64,000 nt of DNA from Prosapia bicincta (lineage: Eukaryota; Arthropoda; Insecta; Hemiptera; Cercopidae). Where the stretch lies: positions 214,623,575 through 214,687,574 of the forward strand of contig JBAIZL010000001.1 of the NCBI GenBank assembly GCA_036971475.1. Reading direction: 5' to 3'. The position numbers and the translations under genes were made by a program. The notes beneath the pieces are model-generated. The model searched no databases and was not told the DNA's origin. It saw only the letters and a list, made by a program, of their open reading frames with translations. Below, one piece after another: positions 58,918 through 64,000 of the stretch (position 1 is its first letter; each line of letters starts with the position of its first letter).

Positions 58918-61504
58918 TGTTGTCAATTGTAAATGTAATTAAAAAATAATTTACTTGACAAAAAATAATTTTACATCAAGAAAACATGAAAAAACGTTAA
59001 TTACATGGTTCTAATAACACACATTGACTCATCCGTTACCTATATCACATACTCAAAATATACCACCTCCAAATTTTATTACTGCAGGAACGTATAAACA
59101 AACTTAGAAATAACCATTAACTTTAAAAAGAAATAAAATTTATACAAACAAGTAATATTAATTTTACAAGCATTTTAAAACTCAACACATATTTCCTTAA
59201 GTACACTTCCCACTCTAACACAAAATTTGTCAAAATATTCTCTTACAAATCTTATAAGACATCTATGGGTGTTAATTGAAAGAGCTGTTATGGACGAGTG
59301 TTGGGTAAATAAGAATAAATAAGTCTTATAAATCATACTTAATTTTTATTTATTCCATATCCTAAACTATCCAAACACTCATCTCTGTTTATCTTATAGT
59401 TCACCCTCTTATTTCTTACTATCCAATCCCCATTACTTATGCATCCTACATATGCACGCATAAACACACAATGTATTTTTAAAAAGTTATTATATTTTAT
59501 TCAACCAATGGTGATATCAATTTCTGACGAGATTTTTTTGATATCTACACAACTATCATGCTCATTAAGCTCTGGAACGGCACTGGTGTTGTGTAAGACT
59601 TGACGTTAGCTATTGACAGTAAATTTCGTTTTTGACACATCCTTACTCATCCCAATTCTGAGACAATATAGGGTCCCCAAACTGTGTCTGCAATCGAGTA
59701 AATATTGATTACAATGCCTTCAATGATTAAAAGTTGTATGACACATTATACAATAGATGGATATACCTCTTGCTAAGTAATGGCTGTACTGACAACAAAA
59801 AATAACCACTGATGCTAAGTTGTTCTCCCTCTCCTAATAAACCAAACGTCATTCAAAACTACACCCGAGCCAAAGAGCAAAATTACCATTTAAATTTCAT
59901 TCGTCCTTGTAAAATAATGACTTCTTAATCCTACAATTAAAATAAGCTATAAGCAACTTTCTAAGACATAATGTTCAATTGTCTTCATCAATGTCTAGAC
60001 TAAGTTATCTTTATCAGTGTTTAGGTTTAATACTGGAAAGCATTGTTAACAAAGTGCTTTTCAAGACAGTTGCTCCATACTACAGCTAAAAATGTACTAT
60101 ACAAATTAGATACTCTAACCACATTATAAAACCCTTTTTATTAAAACCATTATTGCATCTTTATTAACCTCAACAGGGGGTTGCCAGTTGCCAACCTAAA
60201 TAAGGAAGATTGCTTAGTACAATTTAAAACTTTGTGCTTCAGTAATTTTTTTAGATATTTACTTTAATTACACCATGTTATATTTTACTAAGTTCAAATA
60301 TAGTATTGTTCCCTACCATTTGAAAACAATGCTATTAAGAAAAGGAAAAAACTTATATATTATATTGGTACCTACAAATATTGTTTGATTCAGGTTTCTC
60401 AAAAAATCCTCTAATTGGGATATACACTTTTATATATATTACAGTTTTATTTGTTTTGCCATTTCTAAATCTACAGAAAATTGAATGTATACATGGAAAC
60501 TCTTGCCTCAAACCAATAACTACTGAGTTTTCGAGGCACTTTTACACTGGTTCATTGTACTATCAATCCTGTGAGATACAAACTGTAACACTCTAGTTGT
60601 TCTTGGTATCTAAGTACTAATAGAATACATAGAAGTTTGTGAAAGTTTTCATAATCAATATTAAGTTATGTTTCAGGCTCATTTTGTTTAATAATAAAAT
60701 AGGTTTCAAGTTGTTTAATACTTGTTGTAAAAAATTGTCGATAACAATTAAAAAATAATCAACAAACATGTTTTTTAGTAATTGTTTTAGTTGTTAACCA
60801 AAAAAATTAATTCAAATCAGAAGAAATTTATTTTAAATGTTGCAAAAAAATAGGTACTTGCTAAAAATTTGTAAAAATAAAGACATAACCATTATATTCA
60901 ATTATTTTACTACCTAGCAAGAAACTGTCCAGTTACAAAAATATTGTCTATTGAAAGAATTATAAATTTGTTAATGCAACAAACGGAAATGCAGGAACAT
61001 TCTCATAAATGGACAGGTATGCTCAAATTACACCAATTCTGCTTTTTACAACCTAACCTTTTTGGATGCTTAGCGACCATATTTTAATTCACCTATACAA
61101 TAATTTATTTTGTATGTAATGTGATATTTCTTGAAGTATTGGTCACTTAAAAGTGTGTTTTTAAAGTGAGGTTATGTTTCTATGACAATAGTTAATACAG
61201 TACACATTTTCCCCATTATTTATGTTTTACATATTATTTAAAATAACGGTAGTTATTTACAGCTAAGATATTTTGGAAAATTGTTACCATATCCACAAAA
61301 ATATGGGCTTTCAATCTGCAGAAACATTTATTTGTAGATATGTAACGCGCCTAAGTATCTTATAAGTTTGAATGATGGATCTTTATCTACAGTTTCCTGT
61401 ATGAGGGTTGTTTGTTATCATAAACTTTATTAGCAATACCTATAAATAAGACCGAAAATAACTAATATACAATCAATTTTTAAAAAATATAGATATAAAC
61501 TTAC
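58918..61504. other. Probable first PEX1 intron, nothing recognised
   Basis: AT-rich without features. A 71-codon plus-strand frame at 60381-60596 has no recognisable motif. Confidence 0.5.
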
Positions 61505-61810
61505 CTTTTGTAAACTAACTTAAATAACTATACACTATTTATATTTACAAAATAAAAACTGAAAGTCATCTGTGTAGAGTGTTGATAAACAATTACTTCA
61601 AACTAATCATCTGTCATCAGTCACACCAACCAAGGAAAAAAATGTCTTCCAAACAAACGGTCATAATATAGGAAGTGAAATAAATTATTTCCACGTTAAA
61701 TATAAAACTGTAAAACTTTTGTTTGTGGCCAATAAAATGAAGTAATATTAATTTTATTGTGAAAAATATAGGGGTTTACTTGAAATTGGCTTCAGTTTTC
61801 TGTTTAAACA
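61505..61810. promoter_or_regulatory. Candidate shared promoter of PEX1 and the COMMD-like gene
   Basis: On the minus strand a strong donor (AAAAG|GTAAGTTT) ends at 61505. It is a good candidate for the end of a non-coding first exon of PEX1, joining the acceptor at 57455. On the plus strand a coding exon starts at 61811. If both are right, the two genes start within about 300 bp, head to head. A CCAAT box is at 61729-61733. No TATA box is placed convincingly. The transcription starts are inferred. Confidence 0.35.
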
Positions 61811-61850
61811 ATGGTGAAAAAGGTTATTGATGTTGATTGGAAATTTGGAG
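61811..61850 (+). CDS. Candidate first exon of a COMM-domain (COMMD) protein
   Basis: ATG followed by 12 further codons and a strong donor (GGAG|GTAAGC). It encodes MVKKVIDVDWKFG with one base left over. The D-x-x-W-K-F-G pattern, with Val supplied by a G-plus-T split codon, is how COMM domains begin (LVDFQWKLG in COMMD6, WKFGVT in COMMD7). COMMD proteins form the Commander complex in endosomal recycling. The second exon was not found before 64000, so the call rests on 13 residues and the splice site. Confidence 0.45.
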
Positions 61851-63742
61851 GTAAGCATTTCAATAACCGATACCTTTTCTTATCCCTAAGTAATGTTTAA
61901 TAGGGATGTATTTTTTTTATATAGATTTGAACGTTTTTTTATATATAGATGAGGACTTTTTGTATAAGTTTGTTTTATTTTTAGCTTGGCTTGAAAAAAA
62001 TAACCTTACTTTATAAGCAAATTTGAAACTTTACATACTGAAGATTTCCTGACAAAACATAGCACTACATTATAATATAGCTAAAAACTATTCACTTATG
62101 TTTACAAAAATACGGTTGCCAACAAAATACGCAACTCCTTTCTGTGTGAAGTTAAGGGTAATTTTTTTTTCAATTTGGAAGGTGAAAATACGTTCTAATC
62201 AAGAAAAGTTATCAGTTCTTAAAACCAGAAATAGTTATTAAGATTTGTAAGAGTAGAAAACACAAGCTTAAGTTTACTAACACAGGAAAGATTTTATAAA
62301 CATAATGTTTCTTTAAAACAATACTATTTAAAACTACATAAATTATTATATAGCATTTTATCAGGTAAGAGTTAAGTTCCTGAAGCACCTAATTATTAGT
62401 ACGGAACATTCCTAAACAAGTCCTAAAGCTATTTTCATTAATATTTTTTATGGCGCTGCTATATATTTTATAATCAGCCACACGCTGAGTTACGTTCCAG
62501 AAAGTTATACATAAGTTGAAAATGAATATATACATACATATGGGCTTTAATTGTGTTACTCTAATTTTACACTACTTAACTAAGTGAATACGTAATTGCT
62601 TACTTGCTGACGCGTTTCAAAACGATCGTTTCTTTTACAAAGCTAACCTTCTACACCGAGTAGAAGGTTAGCTACATAAAAGGAGCGATCGTTTTGAAAC
62701 GCGTCAGCAAGTAAGCAATTATGTATTCACTTAGTTAAGTAGTGTAAAATTAGTTTAATCAGTGAATTCAAGATGATTACATCAAGAAACTTTAATTGTG
62801 TATTAATATTGTATGTATTCATTAGACTATGAAAATGCAGAACCATTATAGTACAGTTTAATCATTTATGCATCAATTTAAAGACAGTATAGAATTTGTA
62901 AAATTCTGTAATATCGAAATCTTAATGACGAGCTGGTTGGTAATTACTTATTACACTTTTGCTATTACTTGCAACCAGATTTTTTGTTAACTAAAGCTTG
63001 TTAAAGTGTTGCAATATATTATGAAATGAACAAAATACATGTATTTCTTACATTACTGTATGCGGATGTGATGTACAAATGAAACACTAAATGGTATGTA
63101 AAAATTAAAATCTCTCAACTATAATTAGATAAATAAACTATTTACTTAACATAAACTATACACAACACTTGTTTATGTGTTTATACGTACAGTGAATATT
63201 GTCCTATTTTAGGCCTATATTGTGTAATGCACATCTATCTATGAAATTCCAATTTTTCTAAGATTTTTTAGGTAACATTTTTTTATACTTACGTATTATA
63301 CAGAGACCACTATTATACCACACGCCGCAGTGGTTAGGTTATCATAAATATGTTATTATTACTTCCCTGTTACATTATGAATCCGATGAGGGGAAGTGCT
63401 AAATAGAAGAACAAGAGGCATTGAGTATATATATATATGTGTGGCAATTGAAAGTGACCACGACTGGCAGCGAAATGTTCAACACAATTACCGCTAACGC
63501 CGCTTTTTTTTGAGTGGCAGAAAACAAGAACCGATCATCATAATGACAAGTAATTTTTAGTTTCAAAGACTGTCCTGTATAAATATTTATTGTTCTTATG
63601 TCCTTTCCAAAATAACCTCTAAAAATAGTGGTCTATGTATAATACATATATACCCATTTTTTAAATCTAAGTAATAATATTAAGAAAAGAAGTAATACAG
63701 AATAAAACTAAAATACAAATGTAATTCAATTAGAAGTAGTAA
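61851..63742. other. Probable intron of the COMMD-like gene
   Basis: It contains the foldback repeat at 62561-62753 and, at about 62920-63005, a copy of the segment also seen near 58270-58380. No exon was recognised. Confidence 0.45.
62561..62753. repeat. Foldback repeat, hammerhead-like family (copy 3)
   Basis: Arms of about 94 bp around accga, sharing taagtgaata, cttgctgacgcgtttcaaaa and gctaaccttctac. On the minus strand the left arm reads AGCT, TTGTAAAA, hairpin GAAACGATCGTTTT, GAAACGCGTC and AGCAAG. The second half is exactly that of a hammerhead, but the first core half is not. Confidence 0.88.
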
Positions 63743-63826
63743 ATGGATGTCGCTCTTCCAATACACCTACTCGGACAAGATCTTACATTAAAGGAGGTTT
63801 TAAAAATGAATCCCTCTTTGATTAAC
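63743..63826 (+). CDS. Unidentified candidate coding exon
   Basis: An ATG opens 28 codons (MDVALPIHLLGQDLTLKEV and so on) ending in a perfect donor AAC|GTAAGT in phase 0. The sequence is less AT-rich than its surroundings and reads like an amphipathic helix followed by PSLIN. It cannot be the next exon of the COMMD-like gene in the phase that exon requires, because that frame has a stop. It could be the first coding exon of another gene. I do not recognise the protein. Confidence 0.35.
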
Positions 63827-64000
63827 GTAAGTTTTTGTGTTTCCTTCATAAGTATCTTTATTTGCAGATAAGGCATAATTTACTGCCCATTTTAGTCTTA
63901 TAACACGTGACATACCAGTGATCCACTTGCTGAAACAATCACAACCTGTTGCAGTTTTAGGAATAACATGAAAACTTCTTTTACTTTCAAATATTTTTGA

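Overview
This is AT-rich animal DNA, most likely from an insect, and it is dominated by transposable elements. The host content is mainly one gene. On the minus strand, eleven coding exons with GT-AG introns and matching phases encode the first 805 codons of PEX1, the AAA+ peroxisome-biogenesis ATPase. The start codon is at 57436, the last exon in view ends at 3285, and the second ATPase domain lies beyond the left edge. Near the right edge a short plus-strand first exon (61811-61850) looks like a COMM-domain protein. It is probably head-to-head with PEX1 and may share its promoter. A second candidate exon at 63743 is unidentified.

The PEX1 introns hold almost everything else. Left part (1-10.9 kb): an RNase H fragment of a LINE, a pogo-like DNA transposon, a piggyBac relic and Penelope-like element (PLE) pieces, one ending in a perfect 217-bp palindrome. 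At 10.5-17.8 kb a PLE is interrupted by a 6-kb I-clade-like LINE flanked by a 13-bp target duplication. At 18.45-24.81 kb lies a minisatellite of about 244 copies of a 26-bp unit with nested higher-order periods. At 25.5-26.9 kb a truncated LINE ends within about 60 bp of a PEX1 splice acceptor. At 28.4-30.5 kb a pogo element abuts a Helitron relic. At 34.9-40.1 kb a nearly intact PLE sits behind a truncated tandem copy of itself. At 44.4-51.0 kb lies a gypsy-type LTR element with 97%-similar LTRs but broken genes. At 55-56.4 kb there are more PLE ends and palindromes.

The most unusual theme is hammerhead-ribozyme structure at PLE ends. Two families carry canonical cores (9.5 and 10.6 kb). 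One carries a single core change (55.3 kb). Another (51.57 kb, with relatives at 39.5, 55.5 and 56.06 kb) keeps all three stems but has a changed core in which the paired positions 3 and 8 have both changed, C-G to U-A. Most of these sit in inverted repeats, so the motif appears on both strands.

None of the transposons looks able to move unaided. Every reverse transcriptase whose catalytic motif is visible is either mutated there (Gly or Asn for Asp) or interrupted by a stop. All of this was read by eye. No alignment, database search or RNA folding was run.
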